A DNA stretch of 13,865 nt from Methanobrevibacter sp. Its GTDB lineage: Archaea; Methanobacteriota; Methanobacteria; Methanobacteriales; Methanobacteriaceae. This document shows positions 1 to 7,149 of this stretch, one piece after another. The stretch is from NCBI GenBank assembly GCA_009776495.1, contig WRNS01000003.1, forward strand, positions 2,654-16,518, given 5' to 3'. Both the position numbers and the translations under genes were made by a program. Below the pieces are notes generated by a model. The model saw only the letters and a list, made by a program, of their open reading frames with translations, was not told the DNA's origin and did no database searches. Numbering within the stretch: position 1 is the first letter of the stretch; each line of letters opens with the position of its first letter.

Positions 1-273
1 AATTTTTTTAATATTAAAACAGTTTTCTATTGAATTTTCTTATTTTAAATGAGTATTTTCATGATTTTTTAGTTTTAAACTGTAAAAAGAAGAAAAATAT
101 AAACGTGTGGATTATAATATAGATGTAACAACCAAAAAATTCTTATATGTAATCTTTTTGAGTTTTGTTGCACATAAATTTTTGGGTTGCTTTCTCACAT
201 AATTGTTTTAAACCAAAAGAAATAAAGAGTATACTGGACACTCTCGGATTATATTTTATTAAATAAGATAATG
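1..273. other. Intergenic stretch downstream of tarJ
   Basis: AT-rich sequence with no open frame resembling a protein. The only structure I see is an imperfect inverted repeat (listed separately) and a short 7-bp palindrome, TAAATAA (260-266) with TTATTTA (274-280), that overlaps the tarJ stop codon. The palindrome could help end the minus-strand transcript, but no clear T-run follows it on that strand. Confidence 0.5.
129..189. repeat. Imperfect inverted repeat, possible stem-loop
   Basis: CAACCAAAAAATT (129-141) is the reverse complement of AATTTTTGGGTTG (177-189) at 12 of 13 positions, with 35 bases between the arms. It lies about 85 bases past the tarJ stop codon. It could be an mRNA 3' structure or the ends of a lost insertion. 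Runs of A and T make chance similarity likely in sequence this AT-rich. Confidence 0.3.
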
Positions 274-1299
274 TTATTTATCCCAAATTAAGACGGTTTT
301 TCCAAAATTAGAATTAAAATCCTTTTCAAAAGCTTTATTAATATCTTTTAAATCCTTTATTCTGATAGTATTATTAATGATATTTTCTAAATAAGATATC
401 ATTCTTGGGTGTCTCTCAAATATTTGTATTGTTTCAAGAAAGTCTGCCCTACTACTTCTACTAGATCCAAAAAAATAGAGTCCTTTTTCTAAAATCATTC
501 TAGTGTTTATTGCAATAGGATATTCTGAAACCCCCAAAAGAGATATTGTTCCTTCTGGATTTATGATATCTATAATTTGTTCTGTAGCTGACAAGGAACC
601 TATTCCACCAACACATTCAAATGCATGATCAATACAAAGATTATTAGGTACTTCATTAATTTTAAAAACCTCATCAACAAATCCAAATAAACTTAATTTT
701 TCATCATGCACTCCAAATATGACAATTTCTGACTTTGGGTAAAGTAATTTAAGTAAAAGAGAAGTTATATATCCTACATTTCCGTCTCCCCAAACACCTA
801 TCCTATTTTTCCGCTTATGCGAAATACTAGAAAACCTATTAATGGCGTGGACGCTAACACTTACAAGCTCTGTGAATGAAGCAACTTCTTTGTTAATATC
901 TTTAGGGAGTTTGACTAATCTTTCAGGAGTTGAAACAACATAATCCTGCATAAATCCATCAAAACCACTAGCTCTAAATTTACTAGATCTCAAATAGTTT
1001 TCAGCTATAACTTCATCATTTTCTACAGGAGTGTTTGGAATCATTGCCACAATATCATTATTTTTAAAGGTTCCTGTGTCATCTTTAACTACTTTTCCAA
1101 TTCCTTCATGAATTAATGCCATTGGAAGTTTTTCCCCTAGTGTTTCAGGATCTCTACTTCCTTGATAATATCTTTGATCTGCTTGGCAAATAGATAGATG
1201 AGTAGGTCTTACGATCACTTGATTTTTTAAGTCAGGTACTTCATCATAAGTCTCTTCAAATAATTTTGGAGATACTAATCGGTAAATTGTATTAATCAT
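274..1299 (-). CDS. tarJ: TarJ-type ribulose-5-phosphate reductase (NADPH)
   Basis: Cytosolic zinc-dependent medium-chain dehydrogenase that reduces ribulose 5-phosphate to ribitol 5-phosphate, the substrate of TarI. From this start the protein is 341 residues, the usual TarJ length. Visible signatures are the zinc-site Cys in SICQADQRYY (Cys38), the His-Glu pair in LIHEGIG (His64, Glu65), the TELVSVSVHA segment (Glu144), the nucleotide-binding GDGNVGY (171-177), and FECVGG with LLGVSE near the C-terminus. The stretches IVRP, ADQRYY.GSRD, AENYL.SS and GFMQD are highly characteristic of TarJ rather than general alcohol dehydrogenases. Two adjacent ATGs exist (1302 and 1299). I prefer the second: it gives the MIN... 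start typical of the family and a 4-nt spacing from GGTGA. The gene starts about 20 bases after the tarI stop codon, so the two are almost certainly co-transcribed. Confidence 0.92.
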   Translation of the reverse strand: MINTIYRLVSPKLFEETYDEVPDLKNQVIVRPTHLSICQADQRYYQGSRDPETLGEKLPMALIHEGIGKVVKDDTGTFKNNDIVAMIPNTPVENDEVIAENYLRSSKFRASGFDGFMQDYVVSTPERLVKLPKDINKEVASFTELVSVSVHAINRFSSISHKRKNRIGVWGDGNVGYITSLLLKLLYPKSEIVIFGVHDEKLSLFGFVDEVFKINEVPNNLCIDHAFECVGGIGSLSATEQIIDIINPEGTISLLGVSEYPIAINTRMILEKGLYFFGSSRSSRADFLETIQIFERHPRMISYLENIINNTIRIKDLKDINKAFEKDFNSNFGKTVLIWDK

Positions 1300-1303
1300 C
1301 ATT

Positions 1304-1308
1304 TCACC
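1304..1308 (-). promoter_or_regulatory. Ribosome binding site of tarJ (GGTGA)
   Basis: On the minus strand GGTGA, complementary to the anti-Shine-Dalgarno region UCACCUCC of archaeal 16S rRNA, lies 1 nt before the first ATG (1302) and 4 nt before the second (1299). The spacing favours the second ATG. It sits in the short gap between tarI and tarJ, which implies independent initiation on a shared mRNA. Confidence 0.5.
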
Positions 1309-1321
1309 ATGTATCTATAAT

Positions 1322-2026
1322 TCATTTTTCTTTTAAAATAGAATTAGCTACTTTTAAATCATGAGGATAAGTGATTTTTATATTGCTTACTTCTCCTTCA
1401 ACGAGAAAAACCTGTTCATCATTGCTAGAAAAAATTTTAGCTGCATCAGTTAACAATTCTTTTTCTTCATTAGACAAGACATTATATAATTCTTTTAGTT
1501 TAAGGATTCTAAATGACTGTGGTGTTTGACCTTGATACATATTCTGCCTATTAGGAACAGAATTAATGAATTTCCCATCTTTACTCTCTATAATTGTATC
1601 TGAAGATGGAATTACTGTATCACATGCCCCATAATCAATTGCATATTTAATATTTTCCTCAATAATCCTATGAGTAATAAATGGTCTTACAGAATCATGT
1701 GTGACTATTATATCTTCTTCACTTAATTCATAGTTATCTTCAATATATCTAATAGCATTCATAATTGTATCATTTCGAAGGTTCCCACCTTCAATCACTT
1801 TAATACAGTTTGAATCATCAATATATCTAGAAATAAGATCTTTTGTATGGCTTATCCATTGTTTTGGGCATAAAACAATAATTTCATTAAAAGCATTATT
1901 TATATAAAATTTTTCTATAGTATGAATTAGAATAGGTTTATCACCTAACAAAAGAAATTGTTTAGGTTTTTCAACATTACCCATTCTAGTTCCAATCCCT
2001 CCAGCTAATATAGCTGCAAATATCAT
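1322..2026 (-). CDS. tarI: TarI-type ribitol-5-phosphate cytidylyltransferase
   Basis: Transfers CMP from CTP to ribitol 5-phosphate, giving CDP-ribitol, the activated donor for ribitol-phosphate polymers. It is 234 residues long, normal for the IspD/TarI family. Motifs: the nucleotide-binding loop LAGGIGTRMG (7-16) followed by KPKQF (20-24), GGNLRNDTIM (80-89), the metal-binding THDSVRPF (109-116), YQGQTPQSF (164-172) and SNIKIT (214-219). The strings KPILIHTIEKF, SHTKDLI and MYQGQTPQSF, and the direct tarJ neighbour, mark it as TarI. IspD of the MEP isoprenoid pathway is in the same family, but that pathway is absent from archaea, so an IspD label would be misleading if the host is a methanogen. 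A good AGGAGAT site precedes the ATG. First gene of the tarI-tarJ unit. Confidence 0.93.
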   Translation of the reverse strand: MIFAAILAGGIGTRMGNVEKPKQFLLLGDKPILIHTIEKFYINNAFNEIIVLCPKQWISHTKDLISRYIDDSNCIKVIEGGNLRNDTIMNAIRYIEDNYELSEEDIIVTHDSVRPFITHRIIEENIKYAIDYGACDTVIPSSDTIIESKDGKFINSVPNRQNMYQGQTPQSFRILKLKELYNVLSNEEKELLTDAAKIFSSNDEQVFLVEGEVSNIKITYPHDLKVANSILKEK

Positions 2027-2031
2027 ATTTT

Positions 2032-2038
2032 ATCTCCT
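2032..2038 (-). promoter_or_regulatory. Ribosome binding site of tarI (AGGAGAT)
   Basis: AGGAGAT on the minus strand ends 5 nt before the ATG at 2026. It is a strong Shine-Dalgarno match and fixes the start codon. Confidence 0.6.
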
Positions 2039-2066
2039 AAACTTACACTGCTATTCATTTATCAAA

Positions 2067-2080
2067 ATTATATAAAAATA
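2067..2080 (-). promoter_or_regulatory. Candidate archaeal TATA box for tarI-tarJ
   Basis: Read on the minus strand this is TATTTTTATATAAT, containing TTTATATA, the consensus archaeal TATA box. It is centred about 45 bases before the tarI ATG, so initiation some 25 bases downstream would leave a leader of about 20 bases, long enough for the AGGAGAT site. The upstream BRE element is not obvious. In sequence this AT-rich such a match can arise by chance. Confidence 0.4.
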
Positions 2081-2194
2081 ACCAGTAGTTCGTAAAGTAA
2101 ACTATTATAATTGTGTGAATTGTATATTTTTATGTAGACTTAAAAAAACTACAAGCATAAAATATTATGGGATAATGATGTATTAAATCTTTCC

Positions 2195-2353
2195 ATGAAT
2201 GTGATGGAAGATATGTTAGAGTTGAATTCTACCTCTAATACAGCGTATAGTGATAAAACGATTATTTTTCATCTTATTAATACTTCTGCTTCCAACTTTA
2301 AATGTGAATTTATCTTGAAAATAGAAAAACACCATTTATTATGCCTTGTGTGA
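2195..2353 (+). pseudogene. Short orphan or remnant ORF of 52 codons
   Basis: An ATG-started frame of 52 codons with no Shine-Dalgarno site in the intergenic region between tarI and the pyruvyl transferase gene. The frame is open from 2144, before the ATG (reading KILWDNDVLNLS), and stops at 2351. The sequence is richer in Asn, Ser and Thr than random AT-rich DNA and contains AYSDKTIIFHLINTSASN. I cannot assign it to a family. It may be a leftover of a transposase or other decayed gene. The rest of the interval up to 2616 holds no open frame I can support. Confidence 0.25.
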
Positions 2354-2601
2354 AGAGAGGACCTAATGGTGAAATGAAAACTTTTTAAAACAAAAGTAGT
2401 ACAACTGTCAAAAAAAGTGATAAGTAATAAAATATTTAAAAAGAGTAATCAAGTACTAACCAAAAAATACTTCTAAAGGTTTCTGGAAAATATCAATAAT
2501 TTAATAAGATAATATTTTTTTAAAATTCAGAACTAAAAATTTCACATAATGTATGATAAATTTTTTCGCTGTTTTTAATGCAGTGATGAAGTGAAGTACA
2601 A

Positions 2602-2607
2602 GAGGAG
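2602..2607 (+). promoter_or_regulatory. Ribosome binding site (GAGGAG)
   Basis: GAGGAG lies 9 nt before the ATG at 2617 and supports that codon as the start of the 825-residue fusion protein. I see no convincing TATA box in the 100 bases upstream. Confidence 0.55.
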
Positions 2608-2616
2608 AATTTTTTA

Positions 2617-5094
2617 ATGGAAAAAACAAAAAAGAAAATGAAGGAAATATTAAAGAAGATATTACCTGAATCAGCTAAAGTTTATTATAGAAAAATAAGA
2701 AGTTCTATAAAAAAGGGTCAAAATAAGACTACTGGGAAAAACATTAATTTAACAAGAGTTAAAAGAATTAAAAGGAAACATAAGAGACTAGATTCATCGA
2801 AATCCTCATTGAAAATAGGTCTTGTTTCTATCAATACTAACTCAAAAAGTTTAAATTTAGCTTGTGCTTTGCATTCATTTGTTTTTTCAGAAGTGTTAAC
2901 AGGATTAGGTTATAAAAATGTAGTTGTTAATTATTATCAACATTATTATAATAGAAATGATGATTTACGGTTTCCACTAATAAAATTATTGAAATCTAAT
3001 AATGTTAGTGAAAAAAATCAAGAAAATATAAAAATGTGGACAGAGATGTTTTATCAAAGAATGGAGCGATTTGATAAATTCCAAGAATTTGTTAAAAAAT
3101 ATTACAGTCTCACAAAAAATTCATATACTGCTATTTCTTTAGATCAAATCTCAAATGCTGAGGATATTAATTGTTATATTGCAGTAACAGATGTAATTTG
3201 GAAGGATTATAAAAAATCTGGCTTCGACAAAGGGTTTTTCCTTAATTGCCATGCGATGGAAAATGCATATAAAATTGCCTATTCTACAAGTCGAGGACCA
3301 AGTAAATATAAAACAAAAGCAACACAAGAGGAATTTCTTGATTATATAAAGAATATAGATGAAATTTCCGTGCGAGAAGCAAATCTTGCTGACTATATTT
3401 CCTCAGTTTCTGATATTAATGCTGAAGTAGTAATTGATCCTGTTTTTTTAAAGGATAAAGATTATTACAAGAAACTTTTGATTAGACCAAATAAAAAAGG
3501 ATATGTTCTTGTTTATCTTGCTATGTCAAATTCATATGAATTAGTTTCATTAGCTGCAAAATTCGCAGAAGAACACAATTTAGATTTAATTGAGTTAAGT
3601 GAATTCCATACTAATAAAGAGCAAATTAGTTATTCCAGGCATTCTGTGATTTATAGTGTGGGGGTTGAAGAATGGATTGGGTATATTGATAATGCAGAAT
3701 ATGTGTTCACTAATTCATTCCATGGGATTTGTTTATCAGTTATTTTAGAAAAACAATTTTTCAGCGGAAAACGTGGATTAAAATTGGATTCTTTAATGGA
3801 AACTTTTAATTTGGAATATAGAAAAACAATGAATGCCTTTGATGAAGATGGTAAAAGGATTGCTAAAGATATTGATTATGCGTTAGTTAATGAAATACGC
3901 GAAAAAGTTGTAGATAAATCAATGAAATTCCTAAAAAATGCACTAAAAAATGCAGATAGTTATGTTCAAGAATATGAAACCTTAAATTGTGATTATTTAT
4001 CGATCAAAGATAAATATAATTGTACTAGTTGTACTGCATGTGAAAAAATATGTTCTGAAAAAGCCATAACGATGGTTCAAGATAATGAAGGATTTTATTT
4101 CCCAGAAATTGATGAAAATAAATGTACTGATTGTGGTTCCTGTAATAAAGTATGTCCATACAACAACAAAAAATTACTCTATTCAAAACCAAAAAAATCC
4201 TACCTTACCTATAATAAAAATGAAAAAGATCGGAAAAATAGTTCCAGTGGGGGTATGTATTCTGCAATGGCGGATTACATTTTAAAACAGGGAGGAGCTA
4301 TTATTGGAGTAAAATTCAATGAAAAATGGGAAGCTCTATATGATATTGCAGAAACAGAAGAAGATTGTGCAGAGTTTAAGTATTCTAAATATGTTGAAGC
4401 AATGGACAATGATATCTACATCAAAACTAAAAATGTATTGAAAACTGGTCGGAAAGTCTTATTTACAGGAACTCCGTGTAAAATTTCAGGCTTGTTGAAT
4501 TATCTTGGTAAATCTTATGGCAACCTGTACTGTGTAGATATCATTTGTAATGGCACAAATTCCCCTAAAATTTTAGAAAAATATCTTTCAGAGAAACAAA
4601 AAGACAGCCCTTTAAAACATTTTCAATTCCGCTCACCAAAAGCTCCACAAGAGCTTAAAACTATTGAATATGTTTATGAAAATGGTGAAACAGAACTATT
4701 GAATTCAGAAGAAGATTTATTCATGAGAAGTTATCAAAAAAACCTCATGTTAAAACGTTCATGCTATGATTGTTTGTATTCTGGTAACAATGGTATATCA
4801 GATATTACATTTGGGGACTTTTTAGGAGACAAAAAACTCATTAAGGGACATGATACAGATAATGGAATTTCTTGTGTAAAAATAAATACACCTAAAGGTC
4901 AAACCCTTTTTAAAAATATGGACGTATACTCACAAGAGCAAACAATTAGTCAAATGTATGATAATAATCATAGAAAATCTCCAGAACTCCCAATTCAACG
5001 AGATAAAATATTTGAATGGATTAACAAAGGTGAATTAACAGTTATAAATGCTTTTAAGAAGGCTTTGAATGAAATTGAGAGGGATGGAGAATAA
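2617..5094 (+). CDS. Polysaccharide pyruvyl transferase fused to ferredoxin and F420-hydrogenase beta-type domains
   Basis: An 825-residue three-part cytosolic protein. Residues 1-60 are strongly basic and probably helical. Residues ~65-440 match the polysaccharide pyruvyl transferase family (moving a ketal pyruvate from phosphoenolpyruvate to a sugar or polyol). The sign is the conserved block FTNSFHGICLSVILEKQF (364-381), plus CHAMENAYKIAYSTSRG (211-227), SVREANLADYI and IDPVFL. Residues ~465-515 hold two 4Fe-4S clusters: Cys469/472/475/479 and Cys503/506/509/513 followed by Pro. Residues ~520-800 match the FrhB/FpoF-type F420 hydrogenase/dehydrogenase beta family, with SSSGGMYSA (542-550), LFTGTPCKISGL (615-626), RSCYDCLYSG (714-723, Cys716 and Cys719) and SDITFGDFLG (728-737). 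In bacteria and methanogens these families are often neighbours in surface-polysaccharide loci; here they are one chain. Substrate and electron donor (F420H2 or ferredoxin) are inferred, not shown. The length and intact motifs suggest a working enzyme. Confidence 0.88.
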   Translation: MEKTKKKMKEILKKILPESAKVYYRKIRSSIKKGQNKTTGKNINLTRVKRIKRKHKRLDSSKSSLKIGLVSINTNSKSLNLACALHSFVFSEVLTGLGYKNVVVNYYQHYYNRNDDLRFPLIKLLKSNNVSEKNQENIKMWTEMFYQRMERFDKFQEFVKKYYSLTKNSYTAISLDQISNAEDINCYIAVTDVIWKDYKKSGFDKGFFLNCHAMENAYKIAYSTSRGPSKYKTKATQEEFLDYIKNIDEISVREANLADYISSVSDINAEVVIDPVFLKDKDYYKKLLIRPNKKGYVLVYLAMSNSYELVSLAAKFAEEHNLDLIELSEFHTNKEQISYSRHSVIYSVGVEEWIGYIDNAEYVFTNSFHGICLSVILEKQFFSGKRGLKLDSLMETFNLEYRKTMNAFDEDGKRIAKDIDYALVNEIREKVVDKSMKFLKNALKNADSYVQEYETLNCDYLSIKDKYNCTSCTACEKICSEKAITMVQDNEGFYFPEIDENKCTDCGSCNKVCPYNNKKLLYSKPKKSYLTYNKNEKDRKNSSSGGMYSAMADYILKQGGAIIGVKFNEKWEALYDIAETEEDCAEFKYSKYVEAMDNDIYIKTKNVLKTGRKVLFTGTPCKISGLLNYLGKSYGNLYCVDIICNGTNSPKILEKYLSEKQKDSPLKHFQFRSPKAPQELKTIEYVYENGETELLNSEEDLFMRSYQKNLMLKRSCYDCLYSGNNGISDITFGDFLGDKKLIKGHDTDNGISCVKINTPKGQTLFKNMDVYSQEQTISQMYDNNHRKSPELPIQRDKIFEWINKGELTVINAFKKALNEIERDGE

Positions 5095-5116
5095 TCCCAT
5101 CAAATCCAAATCATAC

Positions 5117-5186
5117 ATAATAATAAATAAAATAATAATAATCAATAATAAAATAAATAAATAAGTAATAAAATAATAATAAAAAA
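5117..5186 (+). repeat. A/T-only simple repeat tract (AAT/AAAT units)
   Basis: Irregular tandem units of AAT, AAAT and AATA over about 70 bases, broken only by isolated C or G. It starts about 20 bases after the stop codon of the pyruvyl transferase fusion. It is probably slippage-derived spacer DNA; a role as an intrinsically bent or easily melted region cannot be judged from sequence alone. Confidence 0.6.
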
Positions 5187-5220
5187 TGGATAAAAAATAT
5201 TTATTTTTTACAACTAAAAA

Positions 5221-5455
5221 AAGTTTATCAATAGTCCAATCTATGGAAAAAATAAACTAAAAATGGAAGAAAATATGTAAATACTAAATTAAATTAAGTA
5301 TTAATGTATATTTATAGAAAAAAATCAAAAAAACCTCATTAAAATCATTATTAAAAAATTAAAAACATTAAATAATACCATATTTTGATGTAAAGTCGAT
5401 TTAAATCTAGATAATGCTTTTTCTTAAATCAAGAGTAACAACTTTACACCTCCCA
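5221..5455 (+). repeat. Diverged dispersed repeat, copy A
   Basis: Aligns base by base, with small gaps, to copy B at 7828-8062 in the same orientation. Shared blocks include AAATGGAAGAAAATAT, AAGTATTAAT, GATAATGCTTTTTC, TAAATCA and TAACAACTTTACA. The last third can fold into a nested hairpin: outer TGTAAAGT (5389-5396) with ACTTTACA (5441-5448), and inner GATTTAA (5398-5404) with TTAAATC (5424-5430). The first bases can be read as F-INSPIYG, resembling the end of the decayed transposase-like frame that leads into copy B (DFNGPSYG). The simplest reading is the 3' end of an old insertion element; a structured RNA is the alternative. Confidence 0.75.
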
Positions 5456-5790
5456 CTTTTAAAACTTCCAAGTGAAACACTAACCAAAATCAAATCATTA
5501 GCGATATTATAGGAATCATTAAAGTAGATAATCTGAAAATGTAGATGTTCAAGACCAAAAGATAGTATACACTTTAAATAAGAGTTATATTAAAGATATT
5601 CCTTGAACAAGCTTTATAATTAATTTTCCTGCTAGTCATGATTTGATATATTTGAGATATAAAACGATTAAATTAATTAGATAAGTTGCTAAGTACAAGC
5701 TAATTTCTGGAGCATTAATACCAAATTCAATATTTGCCTTTGTGAAGCTTTGAATCTGGAATTTACTTAATAATTCGAATTGATGATTTA

Positions 5791-6891
5791 ATGATTAACA
5801 ATTTAAGATTTTTTAGAAAAGAAACAATGACTATTGAAGGTTCTCGACGTTTGTTTAAATATGACAATATAAAAGGACTTGCAATTATTTTAATAGTATT
5901 TTTACATATTTCAACCCCATTTTGGGGGATAGATTTTTTTTCAGGATTTGGACTTCGAGATATTGGAAAACTAATAATACCAATAGCTATGTCATTATTT
6001 TGTTTTACTAGTGGATATTTTTCAAAAGTTGATGAAAACATTCAAATTAAAGCATTTAAAAATGTGTTTGTGCCATATATTTTATTTTGTACTTTGTGGA
6101 TTATTTTTGGGATTATTGTTTTTGGATATAATTTACCAAAAAGCCCATATTTAACCCCAACACGTGGACTTTGGTATCTTTTAGTATTATTTTACTTTAG
6201 GTTTTCTTTACCTGCTTTATTAAAAATTAAACATACTTTTTTAATAAGTATTATAGGAGCTTTAGCTATTGGATTAATAAATATTGAATCGAGTTTTTTA
6301 GCAATAACTCGTGCGTTCTGTTATTTACCTATATTTTTAGCAGGTTATTACTTTAAAAATTCTGAAGACTATTTAAATAGCTTAAATAATACAATTAGAA
6401 ATATTTTGGTGAAAGTAAGAGATTGCATTAGCAATCACAAAAAATTGGTTCTAGGAGTTTTATTAGGATTCACAATTATTTTATTTTTTATTTACAGTCA
6501 TCTTCCATTCGGATTCTTTGTATTTAAATACTCATATGCTCAAATGGACTTAACTAGAAATTTTGGAATTTTAATGAGGTTATTTGGTCTTTTTGCAAAT
6601 TTAGGGGTTATTATTTTAATTGTTTATGCAATGCCTAATAAAGGCAGTTTTTTAACAAAGATTGGTAAAAATTCATTATATATCTATGTTTTACATTTCT
6701 ATTTTTCCGAAATATCAAAAAAAATTTTGAAATTTGATTCAATGTCTTATATTGCGAGTAATCCATTATTTGCACTAATTTATTGTATTCTAGTCACTAT
6801 CATATTACTAATTATATTATCAAGTAATCCTGTTGAAAAACTCATTGAAAAATTCTTAACTTTTGTAACAAAGACTTTTGTTAAAAATTAA
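5791..6891 (+). CDS. Membrane acyltransferase, family 3 (OafA-like O-acyltransferase)
   Basis: A 366-residue integral membrane protein of the acyltransferase 3 family, which moves acetyl or other acyl groups across or at the membrane onto sugars and surface polymers. It opens with the typical RLFKYDNIKGLAIILIVFLH (20-39), whose His39 is the family's conserved residue. It continues with SLFCFTSGYFS (68-78), the loop TPTRGLWYLLVLFYFR (122-137), LPIFLAGYYF (179-188) and KIGKNSLYIYVLHFYF (290-305, His302). About ten hydrophobic segments are visible, at roughly 27-45, 60-77, 91-112, 127-145, 150-166, 172-188, 218-236, 262-280, 294-308 and 325-344. No SGNH or periplasmic extension is fused, so it is the membrane-only form. 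The start is uncertain: no good ribosome site precedes 5791, and ATG 5827 (residue 13) is nearer the conserved region. Its context suggests O-acylation of the polymer or its glycan. Confidence 0.88.
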   Translation: MINNLRFFRKETMTIEGSRRLFKYDNIKGLAIILIVFLHISTPFWGIDFFSGFGLRDIGKLIIPIAMSLFCFTSGYFSKVDENIQIKAFKNVFVPYILFCTLWIIFGIIVFGYNLPKSPYLTPTRGLWYLLVLFYFRFSLPALLKIKHTFLISIIGALAIGLINIESSFLAITRAFCYLPIFLAGYYFKNSEDYLNSLNNTIRNILVKVRDCISNHKKLVLGVLLGFTIILFFIYSHLPFGFFVFKYSYAQMDLTRNFGILMRLFGLFANLGVIILIVYAMPNKGSFLTKIGKNSLYIYVLHFYFSEISKKILKFDSMSYIASNPLFALIYCILVTIILLIILSSNPVEKLIEKFLTFVTKTFVKN

Positions 6892-6908
6892 GTTTTATTT
6901 TTATAATA
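6892..6908 (+). terminator. T-rich probable termination site after the acyltransferase gene
   Basis: The stop codon is followed directly by GTTTTATTTTTATAATA, and another run of six T lies about ten bases further on. Archaeal transcription typically ends at such T-runs without needing a hairpin. The following 250 bases are also T-rich, so the exact site is uncertain. Confidence 0.4.
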
Positions 6909-7149
6909 AGAAGTTTTTTAGAGTTAAATTAAAAATATATGGATTGTTTTTTGATGAAGTAAAGTTTTTTTGGCTTTGGGTGCTTAGTTAATACTTTCAA
7001 GTTTTTTTTATTATTTTTGTTGACTCTTGTTTTTTTCCTATTTTCCCATATTTTTAAGTAATTTTAAGAAGGAACTGGCATTTGTAGTATTCAACTTCTT
7101 TGAATAATTTTGTAGGTATTTCTTCTTTGTTTAAGTAATTTGTGGTTTA

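Larger units (their letters stand above)
5095..5790. other. Long intergenic region before the acyltransferase gene
   Basis: About 700 bases without a gene. It holds an A/T simple-repeat tract (5117-5186) and copy A of the diverged ~235-bp repeat (5221-5455). From 5456 to 5790 I see frames broken by stops and nothing I can assign. A plus-strand frame around 5607-5785 reads through two or three stops with coding-like composition and could be relic coding DNA. Confidence 0.5.

Noticed and set aside
1322..2026. IspD (MEP-pathway cytidylyltransferase)
   Set aside because: Same superfamily, but the strings KPILIHTIEKF, SHTKDLI and MYQGQTPQSF and the adjacent tarJ point to TarI. The MEP pathway is also not expected in a methanogen.
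4085..4285. Alternate-frame ORF inside the pyruvyl transferase fusion
   Set aside because: It overlaps the ferredoxin-encoding region, which has all eight cluster cysteines in the main frame, and has no ribosome site.
5117..5186. CRISPR-like or regular tandem array
   Set aside because: The units are irregular 3-4-base A/T repeats with no spacers and no cas genes nearby.
5456..5790. Further decayed gene before the acyltransferase
   Set aside because: A plus-strand frame (for example FPASHDLIYLRYKTIKLIR) looks coding-like but is broken by stops and matches nothing I recognise, so I do not list it as a gene.
5763..6041. Minus-strand ORF over the acyltransferase start
   Set aside because: Antisense to the strongly conserved N-terminal acyltransferase sequence; no recognisable protein.
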